Below, piece after piece: positions 18,814 through 27,281 of a DNA stretch of 64,000 bases. The stretch is from Thiobacillus denitrificans (lineage in GTDB: Bacteria; Pseudomonadota; Gammaproteobacteria; Burkholderiales; Thiobacillaceae), in assembly GCF_001530125.1 (NCBI RefSeq), contig NZ_LDUG01000019.1, forward strand, positions 32,415 to 96,414, given 5' to 3'. The position numbers and the translations under genes are program-made. Numbering within the stretch: position 1 is the stretch's first letter; every line of letters starts with the position of its first letter. The notes under the pieces were generated by a model, which did no database searches, was not told where the DNA came from, and was given only the letters and a program-made list of their open reading frames with translations.

Positions 18814-19856
18814 ATGACGCCCCCGAAACATCCGCTCCACCGCCCGTCCCGCAGCCTGTCGCCGCGCCTGCTCAGGCGGGTGCGCGGCCCCATATTTCGG
18901 CGGTGGCGCTGGTCGCCCTGTTGATCGCCACGCTGGCGCTGGCGGCCGCAGCCTGGTCGTGGTCCGACAGCCGCGAACGCATCCGCGACCTGAAGACCGA
19001 GCTGGGGCGGCGGCTTGCCGAGTCCGGAACGGCCGTCAGCGAAACCCGCCTGCTGGCACGCAACGCCGACGACGCCATGCGGCAGGTCAGCGAAAAGGTC
19101 GCCCACATCGAAAGCCAGATGGCGACGTCGCAGCAACAGCAGCTCGCGCTTGAAAGCCTGTACAAGGATCTGGCGCAGGGGCGCGACCAGTGGACGCTGG
19201 CCGAGATCGAGCAGGTGCTGCTCGCCGCCGCCCAGCAGTTGCAGCTGGCAGGCAACGTCAAGGCGGCGATCATCGCGCTGGAAGGCGCCGATACCCGCCT
19301 GCAGCGCCTGAATAAGCCGCAGTTCACCACGTTGCGTCGCGCGATTGCGGCCGACCTGGCCAACTTGCGCGCCGTTCCCTCGATCGACGAAGTCGGGGCG
19401 AGCGCGCGCATCGAGGCGCTGGTGGCGCGCCATGCCAGCTGGCCGCTGGCCAGCGCGCAGGTGTCCGAGGCCGCGCCGGCGCCACGCACCGGCGGCCGGG
19501 CTACCGATATCGGCCAGGAGCTGTGGGCCGAGCTGAAGCGCCTGGCGCAGATCCGCCGCATCGATGGCAACGAGGCCGTGTTGCTGCCGCCCGAGCAGGC
19601 CTATTTCCTGCGCGAGAATCTGCGCCTGCGCCTGCTGTCGGCGCGGCTGGCGTTGCTGTCGCAGGACCAGACGGCGTTCGAGGCCGATTTGCACGCGGTG
19701 TCGACGTTGCTGAACCGCTACTTCAATACACGTGACGCCGGCGTCGCCGCTGCGCTGAAGGAGATCGAGCGCCTGTCCGGCCTGCAGATCGCCCAGAAAC
19801 TGCCCGGGATCGATGCCAGCCTTGCCGCGCTTGAGGCCTATAAGGGGAGCAACTGA
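18810..19856 (+). CDS. hemX: HemX-like membrane protein
   Basis: A 348-residue protein with a Pro/Ala-rich cytoplasmic N-terminus, one transmembrane helix (about residues 29-51) and a long periplasmic helical region. The latter includes a coiled coil (about 52-115) and FTTLRRAIAADLANL. It belongs to the HemX family, often labelled uroporphyrin-III C-methyltransferase although it lacks a methyltransferase fold. Its role in haem synthesis is uncertain. Position between hemD and hemY is the standard arrangement. Confidence 0.9.
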   Translation: MNDAPETSAPPPVPQPVAAPAQAGARPHISAVALVALLIATLALAAAAWSWSDSRERIRDLKTELGRRLAESGTAVSETRLLARNADDAMRQVSEKVAHIESQMATSQQQQLALESLYKDLAQGRDQWTLAEIEQVLLAAAQQLQLAGNVKAAIIALEGADTRLQRLNKPQFTTLRRAIAADLANLRAVPSIDEVGASARIEALVARHASWPLASAQVSEAAPAPRTGGRATDIGQELWAELKRLAQIRRIDGNEAVLLPPEQAYFLRENLRLRLLSARLALLSQDQTAFEADLHAVSTLLNRYFNTRDAGVAAALKEIERLSGLQIAQKLPGIDASLAALEAYKGSN

Positions 19857-21028
19857 TGCGCTGGCTGATCTCGTTTCTCATCGTTGCGGTGCTGGCCGTC
19901 GCGCTGGCGATGGCGGGGCGCTACGACCCCGGTTATGTGGTGCTGGTGTATCCACCGTGGCGGATGGAGATTTCCTTCATCAGCTTTGTGTTGATGCTGG
20001 TCGGTCTGGTGGTGGGCGGGGTCGTGCTGTTGCGGCTGGCCTTGCTCACCCTCAATTTGCCCAGCATCGTGCGCGCACAGCGCGAGCGCCGTGCCGCCAA
20101 AAAGCGGGATGAAAATTTTGTCGGCGGCCTCAAGGCGTATGCCGAATACCGTTACCAGGACGCCGAGCAATCGCTCGGGCAGTGGCAGGGCGATGAACTT
20201 CGCCTGGGTCTGGCACGCGTGCTGGCGGCGCGAGCGGCGCAGGCGTTGCGTGCCGTGCCGCAGCGCGAACGTCACCTTCAGGCGGCCACCGAACACGGCG
20301 CCAAGCTGGCCGCGCGGCTGTTCGAGGCCGAGACTTGCCTCGACGCCAAGGATGCGGCGGCCGCGCGGGTGGCAATCAATCGGGCCAAGGAGATTGCGCC
20401 GCAGCACGCGACTCTGCTGCGGTTCGAACTCAAGGCGTGCCAGATGACGGGGCAGTGGGACGAGGTCGACCGTCTGCTTGACGTGCTGATGCGCGGCAAC
20501 GCGCTGGAACCTGGCATTGCCATGCAGAACCGACGTATGGCCTATGCTGAAAACCTCAAGCGTCGCGCCGAGGACGACCGCGGCCTGCTAGAATACTGGA
20601 AGAAGATCCCGGCCGATTTCAAGGTCGATCCTTGGGTGGCGCGCGCAGCCGCACGTGCTTTCATGCAGCGCGGCGGCCACGACACCGCGCTCGACGTGCT
20701 GGAGTCCGCGCTCAACCGCGAGTGGCACGAAGACCTGGTGGCCTTGTATGGCGAGGCGCGCGGCAGCAGCCCGACACGGCAGATCGAACAGGCCGAGAAA
20801 TGGCTGCACGCGCATCCGCGCGACGCGCAGTTGCTGCTGACGCTGGCGCAGCTGTGCAGCGTGCAGCAACTGTGGGGCAAGGCGCAGAGCTATCTTGAAG
20901 CCAGCCTCGCCATCGCGCCGAGCGCGGAAGGCCACATCCGCATGGCCGAGCTCAAGACGCAGAGCGACCAGCCCGGCGAAGCCTGCAAGCATTATCAAAA
21001 GGCGCTGGCGCTGTGCCGGGCGCAGTAG
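19856..21028 (+). CDS. hemY: HemY-type TPR membrane protein
   Basis: A 390-residue inner-membrane protein with two N-terminal transmembrane helices (about 1-20 and 40-62) followed by TPR repeats. HemY_N features include GYVVLVYPPWRMEISF. The start codon shares one base with the hemX stop. It is not the protoporphyrinogen oxidase also called HemY in Bacillus. Function in haem biosynthesis is inferred from conserved linkage only. Confidence 0.9.
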   Translation: MRWLISFLIVAVLAVALAMAGRYDPGYVVLVYPPWRMEISFISFVLMLVGLVVGGVVLLRLALLTLNLPSIVRAQRERRAAKKRDENFVGGLKAYAEYRYQDAEQSLGQWQGDELRLGLARVLAARAAQALRAVPQRERHLQAATEHGAKLAARLFEAETCLDAKDAAAARVAINRAKEIAPQHATLLRFELKACQMTGQWDEVDRLLDVLMRGNALEPGIAMQNRRMAYAENLKRRAEDDRGLLEYWKKIPADFKVDPWVARAAARAFMQRGGHDTALDVLESALNREWHEDLVALYGEARGSSPTRQIEQAEKWLHAHPRDAQLLLTLAQLCSVQQLWGKAQSYLEASLAIAPSAEGHIRMAELKTQSDQPGEACKHYQKALALCRAQ

Positions 21029-21090
21029 GGTTTTGCGCCCGCTGCCGACTAAAACGTTTGTGCAGGTGCTTGCCACGGTGCAGCGTGTAT

Positions 21091-21108
21091 TATTAGTGTT
21101 TTCTAATA
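21091..21108 (+). promoter_or_regulatory. Inverted repeat upstream of DUF302 gene
   Basis: TATTAG-N6-CTAATA sits about 20 bases upstream of the DUF302 start, in a short AT-rich patch after the hem operon. It could be an operator or part of a promoter. The binding protein is unknown. Confidence 0.4.
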
Positions 21109-21126
21109 TTCAGAAGGAGAGCTGAC

Positions 21127-21645
21127 ATGCGCACTCGTTTTCTTGCCGTATTCGGAGTCGTACTGAGCACGTTGCTGCTGTCCGCACCCGTCAGCCGGGC
21201 CGCGGAACCCAAGGCCACCCAGTCGACGCAGGCCGACGTTTACAAGGTGGCCGTCGATCGCGGCGTCAGCATGGCGGACGCGGCCGAATCGATGCGCCTG
21301 CGTGCCAATGCCTTGAACCTGCAGCTGGTGGCCGAGCTGCCGCTGTCGAAACAGGTGGAAGCCGTCACCGGTCAGCCACAGCGCACCATCACCATCTTCC
21401 AGTTTTGCGACGCCGTCACGGCCAAGGAACTGATCGACGTGAATCTGGATTTCGCCGTGTTCATGCCGTGCCGCATCGCCCTGATCGAGGACGCCAGCGG
21501 CCAGGGCTGGCTGGTGATGATGGATGTCAACGTCGATGCAATCGCGCAGGAAATGCGCGTGCCGCAGGTGCTGAAAGACCGCATTAACGCGGTGCGCAAT
21601 TCGCTGCTCGAGATTATGCAGGCGGGGGCCAAGGGCGAACTGTAA
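21127..21645 (+). CDS. Exported DUF302 protein
   Basis: A 172-residue protein with a cleavable signal (about residues 1-25, ending SRAAEP). A DUF302 domain follows, with IFQFCDAVTAKELIDVN and the characteristic FAVFMPCRIALIEDASGQGW. DUF302 proteins are common in sulfur oxidisers, but their biochemistry is not settled; the single conserved Cys in MPCRI is a plausible functional residue. The Shine-Dalgarno AGAAGGAGA is strong, suggesting high expression. Two more DUF302 domains are encoded near ttrSR at 45.8-47.3 kb. Confidence 0.85.
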   Translation: MRTRFLAVFGVVLSTLLLSAPVSRAAEPKATQSTQADVYKVAVDRGVSMADAAESMRLRANALNLQLVAELPLSKQVEAVTGQPQRTITIFQFCDAVTAKELIDVNLDFAVFMPCRIALIEDASGQGWLVMMDVNVDAIAQEMRVPQVLKDRINAVRNSLLEIMQAGAKGEL

Positions 21646-21661
21646 GCTCGCCCTGCTGGGG

Positions 21662-22699
21662 TCAGGCGGCGGGCGCGGTCTCGGCGTCTGCCGCGTAGAC
21701 GAAGGAATCGGCGAAGAATTCGTCTTCGGGCAGATTGCGCGTTTGCACAAAACAGTCGCGCGCGCTGTCGACCATGATCGGCGCGCCACTGGCATAGACC
21801 TGGTAGCCCGACAGGTCGGCAAAATCAACCAGCACCGCCTCATGCACGAAGCCGGTGCGGCCCTGCCACGCATCGCCCGGTTGCGGATTCGACAGCACCG
21901 GGATGAAGCAGAAGTTCGGATGCTCGGCCAGCCATTGCTGCGGCAGTTCGTCCATGTATAAATCCTTCAGCGTACGCACCCCCCAGTAAAGCACCAGTTC
22001 GCGATCCGTGTGTTCGGCAAAGGCGTGTTTCAGCATGGCCTTGATCGGCGCAAAGCCGGTGCCGCCAGCGATGAAAATCATCGGCTTGTCGGAATCATCG
22101 CGGATGAAGAAGCTGCCGAATGGGCCTTTCAGGCGCAGGATGTCGCGTTCCTTCAGGGTGGAAAACACCTGGTCGGAGAACAGGCCGCCCGGTACGTGGC
22201 GGATGTGCAGTTCCAGCAGCGCGTCGTCATGCGGCGGGTTGGCGAGCGAATAGCTGCGCGACTTGCCGCCCTTCAGCTGAAAATCGATGTATTGCCCGGC
22301 GAGGAATTGCAGGCGCTCGTTGGCGGGCAACTTGATCTTCATCACCATCACGTCGTCGGCACGCTTTTCCAGTTTTTCCACCCGGCATGGCAGGGTCTTC
22401 ACGACGATGTCCTTGGCGGCGCCGATCTCCTTGGCTTCGATCGTGAGGTCGGACAGGGGCTTGGCGCGGCAGAACAGCGCGCGGCCCTGCGCCTTTTCCT
22501 TGTCTTTCAGCGCGTTGGGTGAGTGCGTGCCGTAGTCGATCTGGCCGGACAGGATCTTGCCCTTGCAGCTGCCGCAGGCGCCGTTGCGGCAGCCATAGGG
22601 CAGCGAAAAGCCTTCGCGCAATGCGGCCTCAAGTATGGTTTCGTTATCCTCGACGACGAACTGGTGCCCACTGGGCTGGATGGTGACCTGATGCGGCAT
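21662..22699 (-). CDS. 2Fe-2S ferredoxin / FAD / NAD(P) reductase (AscD-like)
   Basis: A 345-residue flavoprotein reductase. The N-terminal plant-type ferredoxin domain carries CRNGACGSCKG plus a fourth Cys in ALFCRAKP. The FAD domain has RSYSLANPP, and the NAD domain has MIFIAGGTGFAPIKAML and a closing VYASGAPIMVDSARD. This architecture is shared by CDP-6-deoxy-glucoseen reductases and oxygenase reductases. No partner oxygenase or sugar-pathway gene is nearby, so the electron acceptor is unknown. It is convergent with the DUF302 gene. Confidence 0.88.
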   Translation of the reverse strand: MPHQVTIQPSGHQFVVEDNETILEAALREGFSLPYGCRNGACGSCKGKILSGQIDYGTHSPNALKDKEKAQGRALFCRAKPLSDLTIEAKEIGAAKDIVVKTLPCRVEKLEKRADDVMVMKIKLPANERLQFLAGQYIDFQLKGGKSRSYSLANPPHDDALLELHIRHVPGGLFSDQVFSTLKERDILRLKGPFGSFFIRDDSDKPMIFIAGGTGFAPIKAMLKHAFAEHTDRELVLYWGVRTLKDLYMDELPQQWLAEHPNFCFIPVLSNPQPGDAWQGRTGFVHEAVLVDFADLSGYQVYASGAPIMVDSARDCFVQTRNLPEDEFFADSFVYAADAETAPAA

Positions 22700-22794
22700 G
22701 ATGTGGGCTTAAAATGCGGTGATAAACCAATGGATTATCGCCCGGGCATGGAGGGTTTTCACCCCTTCATGGGTAGGGTTACAGGTAGGCAGTA

Positions 22795-23682
22795 ATGAAA
22801 AAAATCTTGATTGTCGGATTTGGCGACGTCGCCGAGCGGCTGGTGCGACGCTACGCCGGGCAGGCTCATTTTATCGGCATGATTCGCCGCCCTGAGCGCG
22901 CCGCCGAGCTGCGCGGGCTCGGCGTGACGCCCTGCGTCGGCGATCTCGACGCGCCGGCCACGCTGAAGCGGCTGCCGCGCGTCGACGGCGTGTTTCATTT
23001 CGCGCCGCCCCCCAATGAAGGCCAAACCGACCCGCGTACCGCACATCTGCTGCATGCGCTGATGCGACGCGGCCGCCCGGGCGCATTGGTCTACATCAGC
23101 ACCAGCGGCGTGTACGGCGACTGCGGCGGCAACTGGGTCGCCGAAACGCGCCCGGTGGCGCCAGTGAATGGCCGCGCGGTGCGGCGGGTCGACGCCGAGC
23201 GCCAGCTGCGCGCCTGGGGCGAAACACAGCGGGTGCAGGTGAGTATTTTGCGCGCGCCGGGCATTTATGCCGCCGACCGCCTGCCGCTGGAACGCATCAA
23301 GCGCGGTACCCCGGCGCTGGTTGCGCAGGACGACAGCTACACCAACCACATCCACGCCGACGATCTGGCGCGGCTGGCGTGGGCGGCGCTGTTCCGCGGA
23401 CGTCCGCAGCGCATCTACCACGCGGTCGATGCGCATCCGCTGAAAATGGGTGACTGGTTCGATAGCTGCGCCGACGCGTTCGACCTGCCGCGCCCGCCGC
23501 GCGTCAATCGCGCCGAGGCGGAGAAGGTGCTGTCCGAAGCCTTGCTGTCGTTTCTGCGCGAGTCGCGCCAACTGTCGAACGCGCGCACTGCGCGCGAATT
23601 GCGGTTGAAATATCGCTACCCGACATCCGATGATCTGCTGTGCGAAATCAAGCAGGCGCGCGGCCAGATGAAGCTGTTTTAA
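22795..23682 (+). CDS. NAD(P)-dependent epimerase/dehydratase family protein
   Basis: A 295-residue short-chain dehydrogenase fold protein. The N-terminal dinucleotide motif is variant (ILIVGFGDVAERLVRRY), as in YeeZ-type proteins. The active-site region includes YISTSGVYGD, but the catalytic Tyr-x-x-x-Lys is not typical (VYGDCGG). INHADDLA-like TNHIHADDLARL follows. The substrate is unknown. The TAA stop at 23680-23682 directly abuts the target duplication of a mobile element. Confidence 0.82.
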   Translation: MKKILIVGFGDVAERLVRRYAGQAHFIGMIRRPERAAELRGLGVTPCVGDLDAPATLKRLPRVDGVFHFAPPPNEGQTDPRTAHLLHALMRRGRPGALVYISTSGVYGDCGGNWVAETRPVAPVNGRAVRRVDAERQLRAWGETQRVQVSILRAPGIYAADRLPLERIKRGTPALVAQDDSYTNHIHADDLARLAWAALFRGRPQRIYHAVDAHPLKMGDWFDSCADAFDLPRPPRVNRAEAEKVLSEALLSFLRESRQLSNARTARELRLKYRYPTSDDLLCEIKQARGQMKLF

Positions 23683-23821
23683 TTAGGGAAACACTGATTA
23701 ATTCGATATAGCCGTCATTGCGAGCGAAGCGCGGCAATCCAGCGCATTGATTAAGCGGGCATTTCTGGATTGCCGCGTCGCTTCGCTCCTCGCAAAGACG
23801 GATTAATCAGCGTCTCCTTAG
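23683..23821 (+). mobile_element. MITE-like element, copy 1 (131 bp plus TTAG duplications)
   Basis: A 131-bp element (23687-23817) bounded by TTAG on both sides. The terminal inverted repeats GGAAACACTGATTAATTC and GGAGACGCTGATTAATCC match at 15 of 18 positions. The interior is itself palindromic around the GCGAAGCGCGGCAATCCAG core. It has no coding capacity. The same sequence, reverse-complemented and nearly identical, is at 42265-42395. The YTAR-type duplication fits IS5-group transposition in trans; that assignment is inference. Confidence 0.88.
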
Positions 23822-24153
23822 GCTCTTTCATCGTTTTTGTTGGTGTTGGCCAGCGCTGTGGGCGGGGCGCCCTCGCCCCGATTTGCGCACCGTCGCAACC
23901 TCCACGGCATCGGCCCGGGGGCGGGCGTGCGTGGTTGTTGCCGACGCGTCGGCTTTTACAACCACGGCCTCCTCCTTGCGGGGGCTCCTACAACAGCACC
24001 CCCCTGGCGGCGAAGCCTTGTCGCCTTTGCGTCTTGCGGCGCATCGAGGCTGAAGCCGCTCCTACGGCGGCGCCTGCGGGATGCCAAAGGACAGGGGCTT
24101 CATCAGGGGGGCAAGACATGACTTCAACAACCAACAGTGACATAGCCTTTGAA
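23822..24153. repeat. Non-coding gap with REP-like palindromes
   Basis: No gene is seen. The stretch contains short palindromic units of the REP type: on the - strand, GTAGGAGCGGCTTCAGCC (about 24047-24064), and a related unit around 23930-23998 including GCCGACGCGTCGGC and TTGTAGGAGCCCCCGCAAGG. The first motif is familiar from REP sequences of several Proteobacteria. It lies 3' to fxsA and 3' to the epimerase gene, so it is the usual convergent-gene location for REPs. Confidence 0.6.
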
Positions 24154-24606
24154 TTAACGCAGCCGGTCGTCGGGCTCACGCTTGAATTCGCCGTCTATCG
24201 TTTTGGGCGTGACGTTTTCGCCCCCTTCCCTTGGATAAGCGGCGGCATCGTCATTCGCCGGACGCAATGGGTCCGGCTTGCGTCGACTCCAGGTGCCGGG
24301 GGTCAGCAGCAGCCCCAGCGCGAGGACATCGCTGATGAAACCGGGGAAGACAAGCAGGCCGCCGGCGAGCAGAATGCGGCCACTGGCGAACATCGCGGCC
24401 AGGGGATTGGCGCCCGACTGCATCGAAAACAGCAGGCGCGCTCCCCAGGCAACGCGTTCGACACGGATCAGCATGAATCCGGCAACCGCCGCGAGCAGCA
24501 GCCACAGCAGCACCCAGCCGCCGATGGCGCTGGCAACCCAGAAAATACCGATGGTTTCCAGAACCGGAAATGACAACAGCAATAGCACAATCCAACCAAA
24601 GCGCAT
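24154..24606 (-). CDS. fxsA: FxsA family inner-membrane protein
   Basis: A 150-residue protein with hydrophobic helices at about 4-22, 27-45 and 75-100, and a hydrophilic C-terminal tail. It has the family motifs FPVLETIGIFWVAS and LLVFPGFISDVLALGLLL. FxsA overproduction relieves F-plasmid exclusion of phage T7 in E. coli; its normal role is unknown. Its ATG is only 3 bases from that of the divergent cutA. Confidence 0.93.
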   Translation of the reverse strand: MRFGWIVLLLLSFPVLETIGIFWVASAIGGWVLLWLLLAAVAGFMLIRVERVAWGARLLFSMQSGANPLAAMFASGRILLAGGLLVFPGFISDVLALGLLLTPGTWSRRKPDPLRPANDDAAAYPREGGENVTPKTIDGEFKREPDDRLR

Positions 24607-24609
24607 GAC

Positions 24610-24939
24610 ATGGAACCTTTGTTAGTCTTGACGAATTTACCCGATGTCGCGAGCGCCGAGAAACTGGCGCGCGCGTTGATCGAATGCCGGGCGGCGGCAT
24701 GCGTGAACGTTTTGCCGGCGTGCCCCTCCATCTACCGATGGCAGGGCGCGGTGGAAGTGGCAACGGAAATTCCGCTGTTGATCAAGACGACCCGCGCGGC
24801 GTACCCGCTGGTTGAAGAGGTCATCCGCACGCAACACCCTTATGATGTACCTGAACTGATTGCGATATCGATAACAGACGGCCTGCCTGCCTATCTCGAC
24901 TGGCTGGCCATGGAGACTGAAAAGCATGATCAAGAATAA
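24610..24939 (+). CDS. cutA: Divalent-cation tolerance protein CutA
   Basis: A 109-residue trimeric-fold protein: LVLTNLPDVASAEKLARALI, AACVNVLP, SIYRWQG and the conserved HPYDVPELIAI. CutA was linked to copper tolerance in E. coli, and the operon with dsbD (also called cutA2/dipZ there) is conserved. It overlaps dsbD by 14 bases. No clear Shine-Dalgarno precedes it, and the start is fixed by the first beta strand. Confidence 0.95.
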   Translation: MEPLLVLTNLPDVASAEKLARALIECRAAACVNVLPACPSIYRWQGAVEVATEIPLLIKTTRAAYPLVEEVIRTQHPYDVPELIAISITDGLPAYLDWLAMETEKHDQE

Positions 24940-27226
24940 GTGGATTCGTCTGCTCAGCGTATTGCCGGTACTTTGGGGCGCGCTGGCGCTTTTTCCAGTG
25001 GCCCACGCCGAAGAGTTTCTTGACCCCGAAGTCGCGTTCAAGTTCTCGGCGCGTGCGCTGGATGCCAACACGCTGGAAGCGCGCTGGCAGATTGCCGACG
25101 GCTATTACATGTATCGTGACAAGTTCCAGTTCACGGCCGAGGGGGCCACGCTCGGCGCCCCGCAGTTGCCTGCCGGCAAGGTGAAGGAGGACGAATTTTT
25201 CGGCAAGGTCGAAACCTATACCAAGGACGTCCGCATCGCGCTACCGATCCAGCGCACGCCAGGCGCCACGTCGGTGACCCTGAAAACCGTATCGCAGGGC
25301 TGCGCCGACGCCGGCCTGTGCTATACCCCGCAAGAAGCGAGCGTGTCGATCAAGCTGCCCGCGCTGGTGACCGCAGCCGTGGCTGCACCCGCCGCCCCCG
25401 CTGCCGTACCTGCCGCCTCATCTGCTTCCGCGCTGGATGGTCTGCGCAGCCTGCTCGGCGCCACGGACATGCCGAAACTGCTGCCGCCGGACGAGGCTTT
25501 CCTGGTCGCCGCGGCGATGCCGGATGCGCAGACGGTCAGGTTCGATTACACGCTGACCGCCGACACCTATCTGTATCGTGACAAGCTTGCCTACACTGTC
25601 AAATCGCCTGCCGACGTCAAGGTGGCGCGCGTCGACACGCCGGCGGGCGACGTCAAGGAGGACCCGACCTTCGGCCGCACCGAGGTCTACCATCAGGATT
25701 TTGCCACCAGCGTGACGCTATCGCGCGCGCTTGCCGCCGGCGAGCAGCTGGTGCTGGAATCGACCTGGCAAGGTTGCAACGAGGCGGTTGGTGTGTGCTA
25801 CCCGCCGATCACGCACGACTTCACGCTGACCGCAGGCGCGGCCGCCGCGTCTGTCGTCGCCAGCGCACAGGCCGTGCCGGCGGAGCCCGTCATCGAATCC
25901 GACACCTCGCGCATCGAGCGCGTGCTGACGGGCGGCAGCTTCTGGCCGGTGGTCGCCACTTTCTTTGGCCTCGGCTTGCTGCTGGCGTTGACACCCTGCG
26001 TGTTCCCGATGATTCCGATCCTGTCGGGCATCATCGCCGGCCAGAACACTAAAGTGACCAAGACCAGCGGCTTCCTGTTGTCGCTCGCCTATGTGCTGGG
26101 CATGGCGATCACCTATGCGGTGGCCGGTGTGGCGGCGGCGTTGTCAGGCACCTTGATTTCAAACGCCCTGCAGAATCCCTGGGCGCTCGGCGTCGGGGCG
26201 CTGATTTTCGTTGGCCTGGCGCTGTCCATGTTCGGCTTCTATGAACTGCAATTGCCCAGCGCGCTGCAGAGCAAGTTTTCCGAGCGCGCCAACAAGATGA
26301 AGGGCGGCAATTTCTTCGGTGTGTTCGCCATGGGCGCGCTGTCGGCCGTCATTTTGGGCCCCTGCGTCGCGCCGCCGCTGGCTGCCGCGCTGGCCTTCAT
26401 CGCGCAAACCGGCAACACCGTGCTCGGCGGCGTCGCGCTGTTCGTGCTGGCGCTGGGCATGGGCGTGCCGCTGCTGCTGATCGGCTTGTCTGCTGGCGCC
26501 CTGCTGCCGCGCGCCGGCGGCTGGATGAATGCGGTGAAGTATTTCTTCGGTGTGATGATGCTGGCGATCGCCATCTACCTGATTTCGCCGGTGATTTCGG
26601 CTTGGATCGGCATGCTGTTGTGGGCGATGCTGCTAGTTGGCTCGGCGATCTACCTGCATGCGCTCGACCCGCTGCCGGCCCATGCAAGCGGCTGGTCGCG
26701 GCTGTGGAAAGGTCTCGGCGTGGTGCTGCTGATCGGCGGCCTGTCGCTCATCCTCGGCATGCTGGCAGGCAGTCGCGATCTGCTGCAGCCGCTTGAAGTG
26801 TATAAGGGTAGCGTTTTCAAGGGCGGCACCGGCGGGGAAGCCATGGCGGCGGAACAGAAAGGCTTGCCGTTCGAAAAGGTGAAGGATGTCGCCGAACTCG
26901 ACGCGCGCCTGGCCGCGGCCAAGGCCGATGGCCGCGGGGTGATGCTCGACTTCTATGCCGACTGGTGCGTGTCGTGCAAGGAAATGGAGCGCTTCACCTT
27001 CAACGATGCCCGAGTGCAGGCGCGGCTTGCGGATGTGGTGCTGTTGAAGGCCGACGTCACCGCCAACAGCGACGCCGACAAGGCGCTGTTGAAACGCTTC
27101 AACCTGTTCGGTCCGCCCGGACTGATCTTCTGGAACAGCGCGGGCGTGCAGTCGGACTACAAGGTGATCGGCTTCGAGAAGGCCGACAAGTTTCTCGCCA
27201 GCATCGACGCCGCGCTGGGCAAATAA
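24926..27226 (+). CDS. dsbD: Thiol:disulfide interchange protein DsbD with duplicated N-terminal domain
   Basis: Transfers electrons from cytoplasmic thioredoxin to periplasmic DsbC/CcmG-type partners. At 766 residues it is longer than most DsbD proteins (around 570-620). After the signal peptide (ending PVAHAEE) there are two successive nDsbD domains, each ending in its Cys pair: GCADAGLC (126/132) and GCNEAVGVC (284/291). The eight-helix core has LTPCVFPMIPILSG and LGPCVAPPLAAAL. The C-terminal thioredoxin domain has WCVSC (681/684). All Cys pairs are present. It follows cutA in an operon and is convergent with the next gene. Confidence 0.95.
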   Translation: MIKNKWIRLLSVLPVLWGALALFPVAHAEEFLDPEVAFKFSARALDANTLEARWQIADGYYMYRDKFQFTAEGATLGAPQLPAGKVKEDEFFGKVETYTKDVRIALPIQRTPGATSVTLKTVSQGCADAGLCYTPQEASVSIKLPALVTAAVAAPAAPAAVPAASSASALDGLRSLLGATDMPKLLPPDEAFLVAAAMPDAQTVRFDYTLTADTYLYRDKLAYTVKSPADVKVARVDTPAGDVKEDPTFGRTEVYHQDFATSVTLSRALAAGEQLVLESTWQGCNEAVGVCYPPITHDFTLTAGAAAASVVASAQAVPAEPVIESDTSRIERVLTGGSFWPVVATFFGLGLLLALTPCVFPMIPILSGIIAGQNTKVTKTSGFLLSLAYVLGMAITYAVAGVAAALSGTLISNALQNPWALGVGALIFVGLALSMFGFYELQLPSALQSKFSERANKMKGGNFFGVFAMGALSAVILGPCVAPPLAAALAFIAQTGNTVLGGVALFVLALGMGVPLLLIGLSAGALLPRAGGWMNAVKYFFGVMMLAIAIYLISPVISAWIGMLLWAMLLVGSAIYLHALDPLPAHASGWSRLWKGLGVVLLIGGLSLILGMLAGSRDLLQPLEVYKGSVFKGGTGGEAMAAEQKGLPFEKVKDVAELDARLAAAKADGRGVMLDFYADWCVSCKEMERFTFNDARVQARLADVVLLKADVTANSDADKALLKRFNLFGPPGLIFWNSAGVQSDYKVIGFEKADKFLASIDAALGK

Positions 27227-27239
27227 TCCTCAACGGGCC

Positions 27240-27277
27240 GACGAGCCCCTGCGTGCGCGAGCACGCAAGGGCTCGTC
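27240..27277. terminator. Hairpin between convergent dsbD and the next gene
   Basis: A 17-bp stem with one mismatch and a GCGA loop (GACGAGCCC...GGGCTCGTC). The T-tract after it is weak (TCATTT), so it may act as a terminator or as a 3'-end protecting stem for both convergent transcripts. Confidence 0.6.
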
Positions 27278-27281
27278 TCAT

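Noticed and set aside
23770-24573. Open frame on the + strand over the REP region and fxsA
   Set aside because: It combines repeat sequence with the complement of fxsA; no family features.
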